This document shows positions 1 to 5,839 of a stretch of DNA of 8,504 nucleotides, one piece after another; position 1 is the stretch's first letter, and every line of letters starts with the position of its first letter. Under the pieces are notes generated by a model, which ran no database searches, had not been told where the DNA came from, and saw nothing but the letters and a program-made list of their open reading frames with translations. The DNA is from Actinobacteria bacterium UBA2541 (GTDB taxonomy: Bacteria; Actinomycetota; Actinomycetes; Nanopelagicales; Nanopelagicaceae), in contig DDMR01000050.1 in NCBI GenBank assembly GCA_002340925.1, positions 1-8,504 of the forward strand, given 5' to 3'. Position numbers and translations under genes: made by a program.

Positions 1-102
1 CGGCTTGCAATCAATGCTGTTGAGATGGAGCGCATGAAATCTTTGGATTCAGAGGAAGTATTGCGATGCGAGGAATGCCGACGAATATTGGTTCGAATTT
101 AA
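1..102 (+). CDS. C4-type zinc-ribbon protein, C-terminal fragment (5' end outside window)
   Basis: The first 34 codons of frame 1 are open from the window edge to a TAA at 100-102. The fragment ends in LRCEECRRILVRI. A CxxC knuckle followed by a short hydrophobic-basic tail is how the actinobacterial zinc-ribbon proteins of the Rv2229c type (zf-RING_7 family, coiled coil plus C-terminal C4 ribbon) finish. Only the last two of the four zinc-binding cysteines are in the window. The stop codon directly abuts the ATG of the next gene, so the two are almost certainly one transcript with coupled translation. The cellular role of this family is poorly known; nucleic-acid binding has been suggested. 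Identification rests on this short tail plus the neighbour gene, which matches the mycobacterial gene order. Confidence 0.72.
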   Translation, partial: RLAINAVEMERMKSLDSEEVLRCEECRRILVRI

Positions 103-1182
103 ATGGCCCGCGCTTTTATTATCTCAGCTGATGGCGGATCACGAGGCAATCCTGGTCCTGCGGCATACGGTGCTGTAGTTTCAGAAAACGGAAAGATCTT
201 GCACGAACTTTTTGAAACAATCGGTGTTGCAACAAACAATGTGGCTGAATACAACGGATTACTTGCTGCCCTTCGCAAGGTAAATGAGATTGATTCAACT
301 GCAATGGTAGAAGCCAGAATGGATTCGAAGCTAGTTGTTGAACAGATGTCCGGGCATTGGCAGATCAAACACCCAGATATGCGCGAACTTGCTAAGTTGG
401 CACGAGAGGCACATCCACATGAATTAGTTACTTATAAGTGGATTCCTCGTGATGAGAATTCGCACGCTGATCGTCTGGCCAATAAAGCACTTGATGGCGA
501 TGTCGGAACTGATGCCCCACTTCAGAAAAACTTTTTGATTGAACGTCTGGTATCTGGCGAAAAGCCAACAACCATTTACTTTGTTCGACATGGTGAAACT
601 ATTCTGACGCCAGAACGCAGATTCTCTGGTGGCGATGGTTCAGATCCTGAACTAAGTGCTGAAGGTCTCGCGCAAGCAGAAGCAGTAGGTAAAGAGCTTG
701 CAGCCCGCAATGCCGATTTAATTATTGCCTCACCAATGGTTCGCACAAAGCAGACTGCAGATGTGATTGCTAAAGCAACGGGTTTAAAAGTTACTTATGA
801 TGAAGCTTGGCGCGAGGCTGGATTTGGCGAGTGGGATGGTCTGACAATCCCACAAGTAAAAGAGCTTTATCCAAACGAATGGCTTTCCTGGGTTTCAAGC
901 GCAGGCGCTGTCGCGGGCACAACAGGCGAATCATACGAAGATGTAGCGGCACGATCCGAATTAGCTTTATCTAATTTAGCTCTAGAACATCCGGGGAAAA
1001 CAATTATCGTTGTTACACACAACTATGTAATTAGAACTTTGGTTGCTGCTGCCCTGGGTGCGCCACTTGAAAGCGTTTATCATCTTGATGTTCTGCCTTG
1101 CAGTATTACAACAATAAATACTTGGGCTTCGGATGGCTTGCGTGCGCTTCGGGGAATGAGCGAGCGAAGCCACCTGAAATAA
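103..1182 (+). CDS. Bifunctional ribonuclease HI / acid phosphatase (RnhC, Rv2228c-like)
   Basis: This 359-aa cytoplasmic protein joins two enzymes. Residues 1-131 are an RNase HI domain that cleaves the RNA strand of RNA-DNA hybrids. The DGGSRGNPGPA loop carries D10, NNVAEYNGLLAAL carries E49, D74 lies in ARMDSK and D123 in ENSHADRLA, so the four metal-binding carboxylates are intact. After a short linker, residues 156-359 form a histidine-phosphatase domain: FVRHGET with nucleophile H163, a second Arg block at SPMVRTKQTA, acid E238 in WREAGFGEWDG and H306 in VVTHNY. Mycobacterial relatives have about the same length and fusion order; their C-terminal half is a CobC-like acid phosphatase. 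The ATG follows the upstream stop with no gap and no obvious ribosome binding site, implying reinitiation. The physiological phosphatase substrate cannot be read from the sequence; alpha-ribazole phosphate is one possibility. Confidence 0.95.
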   Translation: MARAFIISADGGSRGNPGPAAYGAVVSENGKILHELFETIGVATNNVAEYNGLLAALRKVNEIDSTAMVEARMDSKLVVEQMSGHWQIKHPDMRELAKLAREAHPHELVTYKWIPRDENSHADRLANKALDGDVGTDAPLQKNFLIERLVSGEKPTTIYFVRHGETILTPERRFSGGDGSDPELSAEGLAQAEAVGKELAARNADLIIASPMVRTKQTADVIAKATGLKVTYDEAWREAGFGEWDGLTIPQVKELYPNEWLSWVSSAGAVAGTTGESYEDVAARSELALSNLALEHPGKTIIVVTHNYVIRTLVAAALGAPLESVYHLDVLPCSITTINTWASDGLRALRGMSERSHLK

Positions 1183-1192
1183 TTTCTGCTTT

Positions 1193-2269
1193 TTAGTTAT
1201 CTGGATTTGGTACAGTTACGTCCCGAACAAAACTTTCGAGATCATTTACAGATTGCAAGAAGCCACGCAAAGTGCGAAGCGTCGCACCAAAGTTCGTGAA
1301 TTCTTCGACCTTCAAACCATCAGCGTCATACATCTTCCGAAATTCTGGGATGTTTTCGAGCATCGGATTTAAAATATTTGGATCCATTGGTTCTTCAACG
1401 CTATTTGGATTTGGAATGATGCCGCTCTCATTCGCCTTAACCTGCCAGGCATATGGTGGAGAAATAACTGCATCGCCACCGATAATTTCACTCCAATGCA
1501 TGTGATTTCTAAATGCAGCAGATAAGAGTCGCGTGCGGTAACCGCGCTCTTTATAAATCTTGTGGGCATTTTTAAATACCGCAACACCAGCCCATTCAAG
1601 TGAAGCTGGATCGATGGTTACACCAGTTTTTTCAACACTTACCTTTACCCAGTCATCAACGCGACCAACCATGATTGTGCAGACTGGACCCATCTGAGAA
1701 ATATCTAAACCTTCAGCTTCACGACGCTTCAATCCACGTTCGATAGCTTCGGCAACTGCAATAGTTTGTGCAACCGAGAATGAAACTGTTGCATTCAAGC
1801 TGACACCTAAGTAAGTAGCTTCTTCAAATGCGCTAATCGCTTCAGTGGTTACCGGAATCTTTACAATAATATTCTTTGCTAGCTTCGAGAATTCAAAAGC
1901 CTGTTCAGTCAATGCCTTAGCGTTACGGAAATTGCGGGGATCGGTCTGTATCGAAAGACGGCCATTGCGACCGTTGTATTTCTCGAATTCACCTTCAAGC
2001 AACTTCGCTGCATTGATCGAAAGTTCTTTGACCATTGCCCAACCGATTTCATCATCAGTTGCAGTTGGATTCGCCTTCGCATATTCCTTAATTCGTCCAA
2101 CCCAATGATCTTTATCGGCCTTCAGTGCGCTCAACGCAATAACCGGGTTACATGTTGCACCAACGATTCCCCAAGTAAGAGCTTCCTTTAACTCTTTCGG
2201 GTCCGCAGAGTCATTCCAAAGAACAGTTTTTGAATTCTCTTTCATGAACAAGAAAGGTGATTGCGTCAT
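1193..2269 (-). CDS. Transaldolase-family protein (Schiff-base aldolase)
   Basis: This 358-aa TIM-barrel protein belongs to the class I transaldolase family, which moves three-carbon units between sugar phosphates in the pentose phosphate pathway. Visible landmarks are D20 in the first strand, ATCNP (N41, like the SNP motif), NIIVKIPVT with the Schiff-base lysine K137, NATVSFSVAQ (N159, T161), VGRVDDW (R203) and AAFRN (R254); the two arginines are the usual phosphate-binding pair. The classical catalytic Glu of the SxEVD motif is Gln here (LSIQTDPR, Q108), and the position equivalent to E. coli TalB Phe178 is Met (M200). The protein is longer than TalB (about 316 aa), with a C-terminal extension of roughly 60 residues after the barrel. 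Its start is supported by GGAGG four bases upstream. It lies behind the lacI gene on the same strand and may be partly cotranscribed with it. A divergent transaldolase is likely; a fructose-6-phosphate aldolase-like activity is possible. Confidence 0.82.
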   Translation of the reverse strand: MTQSPFLFMKENSKTVLWNDSADPKELKEALTWGIVGATCNPVIALSALKADKDHWVGRIKEYAKANPTATDDEIGWAMVKELSINAAKLLEGEFEKYNGRNGRLSIQTDPRNFRNAKALTEQAFEFSKLAKNIIVKIPVTTEAISAFEEATYLGVSLNATVSFSVAQTIAVAEAIERGLKRREAEGLDISQMGPVCTIMVGRVDDWVKVSVEKTGVTIDPASLEWAGVAVFKNAHKIYKERGYRTRLLSAAFRNHMHWSEIIGGDAVISPPYAWQVKANESGIIPNPNSVEEPMDPNILNPMLENIPEFRKMYDADGLKVEEFTNFGATLRTLRGFLQSVNDLESFVRDVTVPNPDN

Positions 2270-2273
2270 TTTT

Positions 2274-2278
2274 CCTCC
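2274..2278 (-). promoter_or_regulatory. Ribosome binding site of the transaldolase-family gene
   Basis: On the minus strand GGAGG is followed by AAAA and then ATG. This strong Shine-Dalgarno site selects the ATG at 2269 over the in-frame ATG eight codons further in, which has none. Confidence 0.7.
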
Positions 2279-2302
2279 GCTAATCGTGCGTTAATACACC
2301 AG

Positions 2303-2330
2303 AGCCTATTAGCCAGCGCAGGATTAACAA
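2303..2330 (-). promoter_or_regulatory. Candidate promoter of the transaldolase-family gene
   Basis: On the minus strand TTGTTA (2330-2325) and TAGGCT (2308-2303) are 16 bp apart, a plausible -35/-10 pair that would start RNA near 2296, about 27 bases ahead of the ATG. The -10 has the TAnnnT form common in actinobacteria. No copy of the TGTCGAC operator motif is seen here, so this gene need not share the repressor that controls the uptake operon. Confidence 0.3.
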
Positions 2331-2350
2331 AATATTTGGACAGTCCATTC

Positions 2351-2382
2351 GCCAATAGCCCGGATTATTGGCGGGCTATGGC
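2351..2382 (-). other. Stem-loop spanning the lacI stop codon
   Basis: ATAGCCCG (2355-2362) is repeated inverted as CGGGCTAT (2372-2379), with a 9-base loop. One bulged A allows GCC/GGC to extend the stem to 2351 and 2382. The stop codon of the lacI gene sits in the loop. In the leftward RNA the stem is GC-rich, but the bases after it are GAATGGACTG rather than a U-run. It is therefore a weak candidate for an intrinsic terminator and could instead protect or attenuate the lacI transcript before the transaldolase gene. Confidence 0.45.
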
Positions 2383-3366
2383 TGTTGTGCTTCGCACCTT
2401 AAGTTCACCTGTAATTAGGACTTGGTTATGCTCGCTTTCCTTCTGTTCTAATTGATTGATCAAAATATTGGAAGCTGCTGCACCCATTTCAAAAGCAGGA
2501 AGATTCACTGTTGTCATCGGTGGCCAAGACATCTCGATGTGATTTTCTGGTGTATCAAGTGCAATTACGGAAAGTTCTTTCGGAATCTTTATTCCGTATT
2601 CATTAGCGCCTGAGATGAATCCTAAAGTTGCAATGTCGTTGAGACTTACCACCGCAGTCACATCAGGGCAGTACTCGTGAAGTTTGATAAACGCATCCCG
2701 CCCCGATGAAGCTTCATTGGCTACCTGAATTTTCATTGCCGCCATTTTCTTCTTCGAAGCGGCTTCAAGCAGTGCTGAACTGAATCTAGTATCTACACCT
2801 AATGCCCGCTCTGTTGTTAAAAAGGCAATTTTCTTATGACCTAATGAATCTAGGTAGTCAATACCCAATTGGGTTGCACCGATGAAGTCACGGTCAACGA
2901 AGGAATCTTTTCCTGGTTTTTCGGTACGGCCAATCATCGCAAATGGTACCTTGGCTTTTTTAAGAAAACTCACACGCTCGTCTTTGAGTTTGATTTCCAT
3001 CAAAATAACACCACTAATCATTCCTGATTGAGCGAAAGTGTGAATTTCTTCGAGTTCGCTCTCTTGGCTTGGCCAAATCACTAGGTGATATCCGCGATCC
3101 CGGGCAGCAGCTGATGCCCCGTTGATGTATTCCAACGCGATAAGCGCGATTCCGAATTCACCTGAAGGGGCGAGTAGCGCTAGTGTCTTACTCTTGCCTC
3201 CGGCTAAAGCGCCTGCGGCAAAGTTAGGTCGATAATTGAGTTGAGCAACAGCTTTGAGCACGCGCTTACGGGTTTCCTCTTTGATTGAGCGATCCCCGCT
3301 TAGCGCGTAGGAGACCGTGCTAGCGGAAACCCCAGCCAGTTTTGCCACTTCTGCCCGTGTAGCCAT
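2365..3366 (-). CDS. LacI-family transcriptional repressor of the sugar operon
   Basis: From the ATG at 3366 the protein has 333 residues. Residues 2-24 are the LacI helix-turn-helix (TRAEVAKLAGVSASTVSYALSG), followed by the helix YRPN and the hinge with the minor-groove Leu (L54, in AGALAGG). Residues from about 60 to the end form the sugar-binding periplasmic-binding-protein-like core, with the family block SLNDIATLGF and IPKELSVIALD near the C-terminus. It is transcribed away from the uptake operon, and a LacI-type palindrome lies in the shared upstream region, so it very probably represses the operon and itself until an alpha-glucoside or a derived sugar binds. A GTG at 3384 would add six residues (MIQTLP). 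Neither start has a convincing ribosome binding site; the ATG fits the usual family length. AglR-like by context, but the inducer cannot be read from the sequence. Confidence 0.93.
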   Translation of the reverse strand: MATRAEVAKLAGVSASTVSYALSGDRSIKEETRKRVLKAVAQLNYRPNFAAGALAGGKSKTLALLAPSGEFGIALIALEYINGASAAARDRGYHLVIWPSQESELEEIHTFAQSGMISGVILMEIKLKDERVSFLKKAKVPFAMIGRTEKPGKDSFVDRDFIGATQLGIDYLDSLGHKKIAFLTTERALGVDTRFSSALLEAASKKKMAAMKIQVANEASSGRDAFIKLHEYCPDVTAVVSLNDIATLGFISGANEYGIKIPKELSVIALDTPENHIEMSWPPMTTVNLPAFEMGAAASNILINQLEQKESEHNQVLITGELKVRSTTAIARQ

Positions 3367-3390
3367 AGGTAACGTTTGTATCACAATCTT

Positions 3391-3408
3391 TATCTACGCG
3401 TGTCGACT
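3391..3408. promoter_or_regulatory. Secondary LacI-type operator (half-site conserved)
   Basis: TATCTACGCGTGTCGACT shares the 12-bp core ACGCGTGTCGAC with the main operator. One half (GTGTCGAC) is intact and the other is degenerate: 5 of 9 positions are symmetric around the central CG. The centres of the two sites are 58 bp apart. This site lies just upstream of the predicted -35 of the SBP promoter and inside the predicted lacI leader. Confidence 0.55.
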
Positions 3409-3410
3409 AC

Positions 3411-3439
3411 TTGCCGACATGGTTGAACTGGAATATTGT
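3411..3439 (+). promoter_or_regulatory. Candidate promoter of the sugar-uptake operon
   Basis: TTGCCG (3411-3416) and TATTGT (3434-3439) are separated by 17 bp. RNA would begin near 3446, immediately before the main operator at 3449-3466, so a bound repressor would block initiation or escape. The -10 base pairs are the same ones used, on the other strand, by the candidate lacI promoter. Confidence 0.45.
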
Positions 3440-3464
3440 AACACCACTTGTCGACGCGTGTCGA
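3435..3464 (-). promoter_or_regulatory. Candidate lacI promoter overlapping the main operator
   Basis: On the minus strand TCGACA (3464-3459) and TACAAT (3440-3435) lie 18 bp apart; each differs from the sigma-70-type consensus at one base. The -35 is part of the palindromic operator, which predicts autorepression. The start point would be near 3428, giving a leader of about 60 bases to the ATG at 3366, with the secondary operator inside it. Confidence 0.5.
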
Positions 3465-3466
3465 CA
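3449..3466. promoter_or_regulatory. Main LacI-family operator palindrome
   Basis: TGTCGACGCGTGTCGACA is an 18-bp inverted repeat with 8 of 9 base pairs symmetric around a central CG, the classic layout of LacI-family operators. It sits between the divergent repressor and SBP genes, overlaps the candidate lacI -35 and follows the candidate SBP start point. I found no other full copy in the window. Confidence 0.8.
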
Positions 3467-3467
3467 T

Positions 3468-3487
3468 AACTCCAACACGATGGAGTT
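3468..3487 (+). other. Leader stem-loop upstream of the SBP gene
   Basis: AACTCCA (3468-3474) and TGGAGTT (3481-3487) can form a 7-bp stem with a 6-base loop near the 5' end of the predicted SBP transcript, directly after the operator. It ends 13 bases before the ribosome binding site. The likely role is transcript stability, but the stem is short and may be chance. Confidence 0.35.
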
Positions 3488-3500
3488 TGAACTCTCCTGA

Positions 3501-3506
3501 AAGGGA
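3501..3506 (+). promoter_or_regulatory. Ribosome binding site fixing the SBP start
   Basis: AAGGGA lies four bases before the ATG at 3511. It selects this start over an in-frame TTG at 3448, which would begin at the edge of the operator and put 21 extra residues in front of the signal peptide. Confidence 0.65.
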
Positions 3507-3510
3507 TTTT

Positions 3511-4797
3511 ATGAAGATAGTAAACAAGAAAGGTGTAAGAATCCTAGCCGTTGTTATTGCAGCAGGATTTTTCACTTCTTCAACGCTTGCATCAGCGCCA
3601 GCTGCGAAGAAGGATTTCAACATATGGTGGTATTCGAAGGACAACACACCTACAGGACAAACATGGGCTGTAGCTCTTAAAGAATTCAAGAAAGCTCACC
3701 CAGAGCTAAATGTCAAGTTTCAGCTCAAGACATTCGAAGTCATGAACAACACAGGTGCTCAGATCCTTAATTCAAATGCTGCGCCAGATGTAACTGAATA
3801 TAACAAGGGCAACGGAACTGCAGGACTTGCATCAAAGGCTGGACTGCTTACAGATCTCACTCCATATTCAAAGAAATACAACTGGAATCTTCCATCATCT
3901 GTCTCGCTTTATGGTAAATACAAAAAGGGATTGATGGGAACTGGAAAACTATATGGCGTCCCTAGCTATGGAGAATATGTTTCAGTTTTCTACAACAAGG
4001 ATCTATTTGCGGCAAATGGCGTAAAGATTCCTAAGACAATGGCTGAGCTAGAAGCAGCAATGGCTAAGTTCAAGGCTGCTGGCGTAACACCTCTCACAAT
4101 GGGTGGCGGCGGATATCAAGTCGTTCACAATGTTTACGCGCTTGCAGTGTCACGCGCTAATCAAGCCTGGATCAACTCATTCCAGTTGTTCAAAGGTAAG
4201 CCAATAGATGCAAGTACAGATGCAAATATTAAGTGGGCAGCATCAAAGCTTGTTTCATGGCAGAAGGCAGGATATCTGCCTGATAACGTTTCAGGCGTAA
4301 AGGTTGATGAAGAAGCTGTTCCATTGTTCCAATCAGGCAAGGCGGCAATGATGATTGCTGGTTCTTGGCTTGATGGAGATAACCAGACAAAGGTAACAAC
4401 ATTCAAGTATGGAAAGTTTCCGGTTCCAGGAAAGCTTTCTGTTGGCTCTGCTGGTAACTTATTTGTAATTCCAGCAAAGTCTAAGAACAAGGACCTTGCT
4501 GCTGAATTTATTAACCTGGTTCTTTCAAAGAAGTACCAGAACTACCTCGGCAACGCTGGTGGACTTCCACTATTTGCTGATGCCACAGCAATTGCGAACC
4601 CAGCGGCAATTCTTACAGCGACTCCATTTACTCAGATCGTGAAGAAGAATGCCTTGGCTATGTATCCTGACTGGCCGGTTCCTGGTTACTACGACATCCT
4701 CCTTTCAGCTGGAACAGCGCTGCTATCAAGCGGCGATGTGGATGCTTATATGAAGACAACTGGAAACTTCTATAACTCTGGTCGTCCAAAGGCTTAA
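3511..4797 (+). CDS. Secreted sugar-binding protein of an ABC transporter (family 1, AglE-like)
   Basis: From the ATG at 3511 the protein has 428 residues. It starts with a clear signal peptide: a basic head (KIVNKKGVR), a hydrophobic stretch at about 11-26, and probable cleavage after A27 (STLA-S). The mature part reads as a carbohydrate-type family 1 binding protein: an IWWYSKDNTPTGQTW opening, APDVTEYNKGN, GKLYGVPSYGEYVSVFYNKDLF, the central AAMMIAGSWLDGD block and a C-terminal helical region with AGGLPLF. Its role is to capture the sugar outside the membrane and hand it to the two permeases downstream. Aromatic residues typical of sugar stacking are common, but the exact substrate cannot be read; the glucosidase in the operon points to an alpha-glucoside such as maltose, trehalose or sucrose. 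There is no lipobox cysteine, and I see no cysteine at all in the protein. It is first in the operon and probably its most abundant product. Confidence 0.92.
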   Translation: MKIVNKKGVRILAVVIAAGFFTSSTLASAPAAKKDFNIWWYSKDNTPTGQTWAVALKEFKKAHPELNVKFQLKTFEVMNNTGAQILNSNAAPDVTEYNKGNGTAGLASKAGLLTDLTPYSKKYNWNLPSSVSLYGKYKKGLMGTGKLYGVPSYGEYVSVFYNKDLFAANGVKIPKTMAELEAAMAKFKAAGVTPLTMGGGGYQVVHNVYALAVSRANQAWINSFQLFKGKPIDASTDANIKWAASKLVSWQKAGYLPDNVSGVKVDEEAVPLFQSGKAAMMIAGSWLDGDNQTKVTTFKYGKFPVPGKLSVGSAGNLFVIPAKSKNKDLAAEFINLVLSKKYQNYLGNAGGLPLFADATAIANPAAILTATPFTQIVKKNALAMYPDWPVPGYYDILLSAGTALLSSGDVDAYMKTTGNFYNSGRPKA

Positions 4798-4820
4798 TCT
4801 CTAACTTCGGTTAAAGATTA
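4795..4820 (+). other. UUCG-capped stem-loop at the end of the SBP gene
   Basis: An 11-bp stem with one C-A mismatch (4795-4805 with 4810-4820) is closed by C(TTCG)G, one of the most stable RNA tetraloops. It begins at the SBP stop codon. No U-run follows, so it is more likely a 3' stabiliser of the SBP message, or a pause site, than a full terminator. This would favour excess binding protein over permeases. Confidence 0.6.
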
Positions 4821-4850
4821 GTAATGCCACGCAGCAAAAAGTAATATGTT

Positions 4851-4892
4851 GTGGGGTCAGTTCACTTTTTTTAAAAAAAGAACTGACCCCAC
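4851..4892. repeat. 42-bp palindrome (GGGGTCAG ends, T7A7 centre) between SBP and permease genes
   Basis: GTGGGGTCAGTT (4851-4862) is mirrored exactly by AACTGACCCCAC (4881-4892). Inside, C-T7 (4865-4872) pairs with A7-G (4873-4880), leaving only CA (4863-4864) unpaired. In RNA this folds into one long hairpin, but the U-run is inside the stem and none follows it, unlike a standard intrinsic terminator. The 8-mer AAAGTAAT occurs on both sides (4838-4845 and 4908-4915), which could be a target duplication or chance. It may be a small repeat or miniature element, or a local attenuator of the permease genes. Confidence 0.6.
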
Positions 4893-4898
4893 TTCAAC

Positions 4899-4904
4899 TA
4901 TAAT
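4899..4904 (+). promoter_or_regulatory. Candidate internal -10 box ahead of the permease genes
   Basis: A perfect TATAAT lies 35 bases before the TTG start of the first permease. No TTGACA-like -35 is found at normal spacing; the A-tract of the palindrome occupies that position. A weak secondary promoter for the permease-glucosidase part of the operon is possible. Confidence 0.25.
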
Positions 4905-4926
4905 TTCAAAGTAATTAACATCACGA

Positions 4927-4932
4927 AGAGGA
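4927..4932 (+). promoter_or_regulatory. Ribosome binding site supporting the TTG start of the first permease
   Basis: AGAGGA is seven bases upstream of the TTG at 4940. The placement is good, and no ATG with a comparable site occurs near the expected N-terminus, so the non-AUG start is accepted. Confidence 0.6.
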
Positions 4933-4939
4933 TCAACAA

Positions 4940-5839
4940 TTGACCACTAAGGTTCAACAAACCAAACAATATTATTGGTATGCCGTTCCCGGAGTGGTTT
5001 CGTTTGCCGCGCTTGTTGGCGGTGCATTTCTTTATAATGTTTATCTAAGCTTCAATAGTTGGCAGGGAATTGGCACTCCTGAGTGGGTCGGCTTAGAAAA
5101 TTATCAGAACTTAATTCAAGACAGAGTTTTCTGGGTCTCTTTCCTGCATGCCTTTCAATTTATCTTTGCTATGTCAATTGCTCCAACAGCTATTGGCATC
5201 CTAATTGCTGCTCTTATTTACGACTTTATTGCACGATATTTTGGAAATGCTATTTCAACTTTTCTGCGAATAAGTCTCTATGTGCCTCAAATTATCGCTC
5301 TACCAATAGTTGGAATGCTCTGGGCTTGGATGCTTTCGCCAAATATTGGAGTCGTAAACACAATTCTTCGAGAAATAGGTCTGGGCTCTTTGGCTTTAAA
5401 CTGGTTGGGAGAAGCTGGTACAGCAATGTTCGCGCTTTCAATTATGATGATTTGGATTCAAGTAGGATACACAATTGTAATTTTTGTTTCTGGAATGTCG
5501 AGATTGGATCCATACTTAGATGAGGCCGCTCAACTGGACGGCGCAACTTGGTTCCAAAGATTTAGAATTGTGACAATCCCACAGTTATATCCAGAAATCG
5601 CGGTTGTTCTTCTTACAACGACTGTTGCGGCACTCAAGGTTTTTGGACCTGTGTATGTAATGACTAATGGCGGACCGGGAGATGCAACGCAAGTGCCAGC
5701 CTACTTCTCTTACTTCCATTTCTTTTCGACAACCCGCGTGGGTTACGGCGCAGCGATAGCAACAGTATTAGCGCTTTTACTTACTGCACTTGCAATTGGT
5801 TTGCTTCGTCTTCAAAGAAAAATGGGACTAATGCGATGA
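4940..5839 (+). CDS. ABC sugar transporter permease, MalF/UgpA type (AglF-like)
   Basis: This 299-aa inner-membrane protein has about six hydrophobic segments (roughly residues 13-36, 66-94, 108-131, 161-184, 217-240 and 268-291). The EAA loop that docks to the ATPase is at 195-214 (EAAQLDGATWFQRFRIVTIP, with E195 and G201). FGPVYVMTNGGPGDAT near 235-250 is the block that usually marks the first (MalF/UgpA-like) permease of carbohydrate importers. It would form the translocation pore with the next gene product, fed by the SBP encoded upstream. Translation starts at TTG. The gene overlaps the second permease by four bases (ATGA), implying coupled translation at equal amounts. It is set off from the SBP gene by a 142-bp gap with two hairpins. 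No ATPase gene follows. Confidence 0.93.
   Translation: MTTKVQQTKQYYWYAVPGVVSFAALVGGAFLYNVYLSFNSWQGIGTPEWVGLENYQNLIQDRVFWVSFLHAFQFIFAMSIAPTAIGILIAALIYDFIARYFGNAISTFLRISLYVPQIIALPIVGMLWAWMLSPNIGVVNTILREIGLGSLALNWLGEAGTAMFALSIMMIWIQVGYTIVIFVSGMSRLDPYLDEAAQLDGATWFQRFRIVTIPQLYPEIAVVLLTTTVAALKVFGPVYVMTNGGPGDATQVPAYFSYFHFFSTTRVGYGAAIATVLALLLTALAIGLLRLQRKMGLMR

Noticed and set aside
1272..1287. Perfect 6-bp inverted repeat GTGCGA/TCGCAC with a 4-base loop
   Set aside because: It lies within the transaldolase coding region, has no U-run on either strand and is short enough to be chance.
3366..3384. GTG start adding MIQTLP to the LacI protein
   Set aside because: Not excluded, but the ATG at 3366 gives the usual few residues before the helix-turn-helix, and the GTG has only a weak AAAGA upstream.
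3448..3510. Upstream TTG start that would extend the SBP by 21 residues
   Set aside because: It begins at the edge of the operator, would bury the signal peptide behind a polar extension and has no ribosome binding site; the ATG at 3511 has AAGGGA and a normal signal peptide.
3390..3689. 99-codon minus-strand frame across the control region and SBP start
   Set aside because: It covers both operators and the SBP signal peptide in antisense; no recognisable domain or ribosome binding site.
5083..5523. 146-codon open frame on the + strand inside the first permease
   Set aside because: Its translation is rich in Ser, Asn, Tyr and Cys without family motifs, and the same DNA encodes the well-supported membrane segments in another frame.
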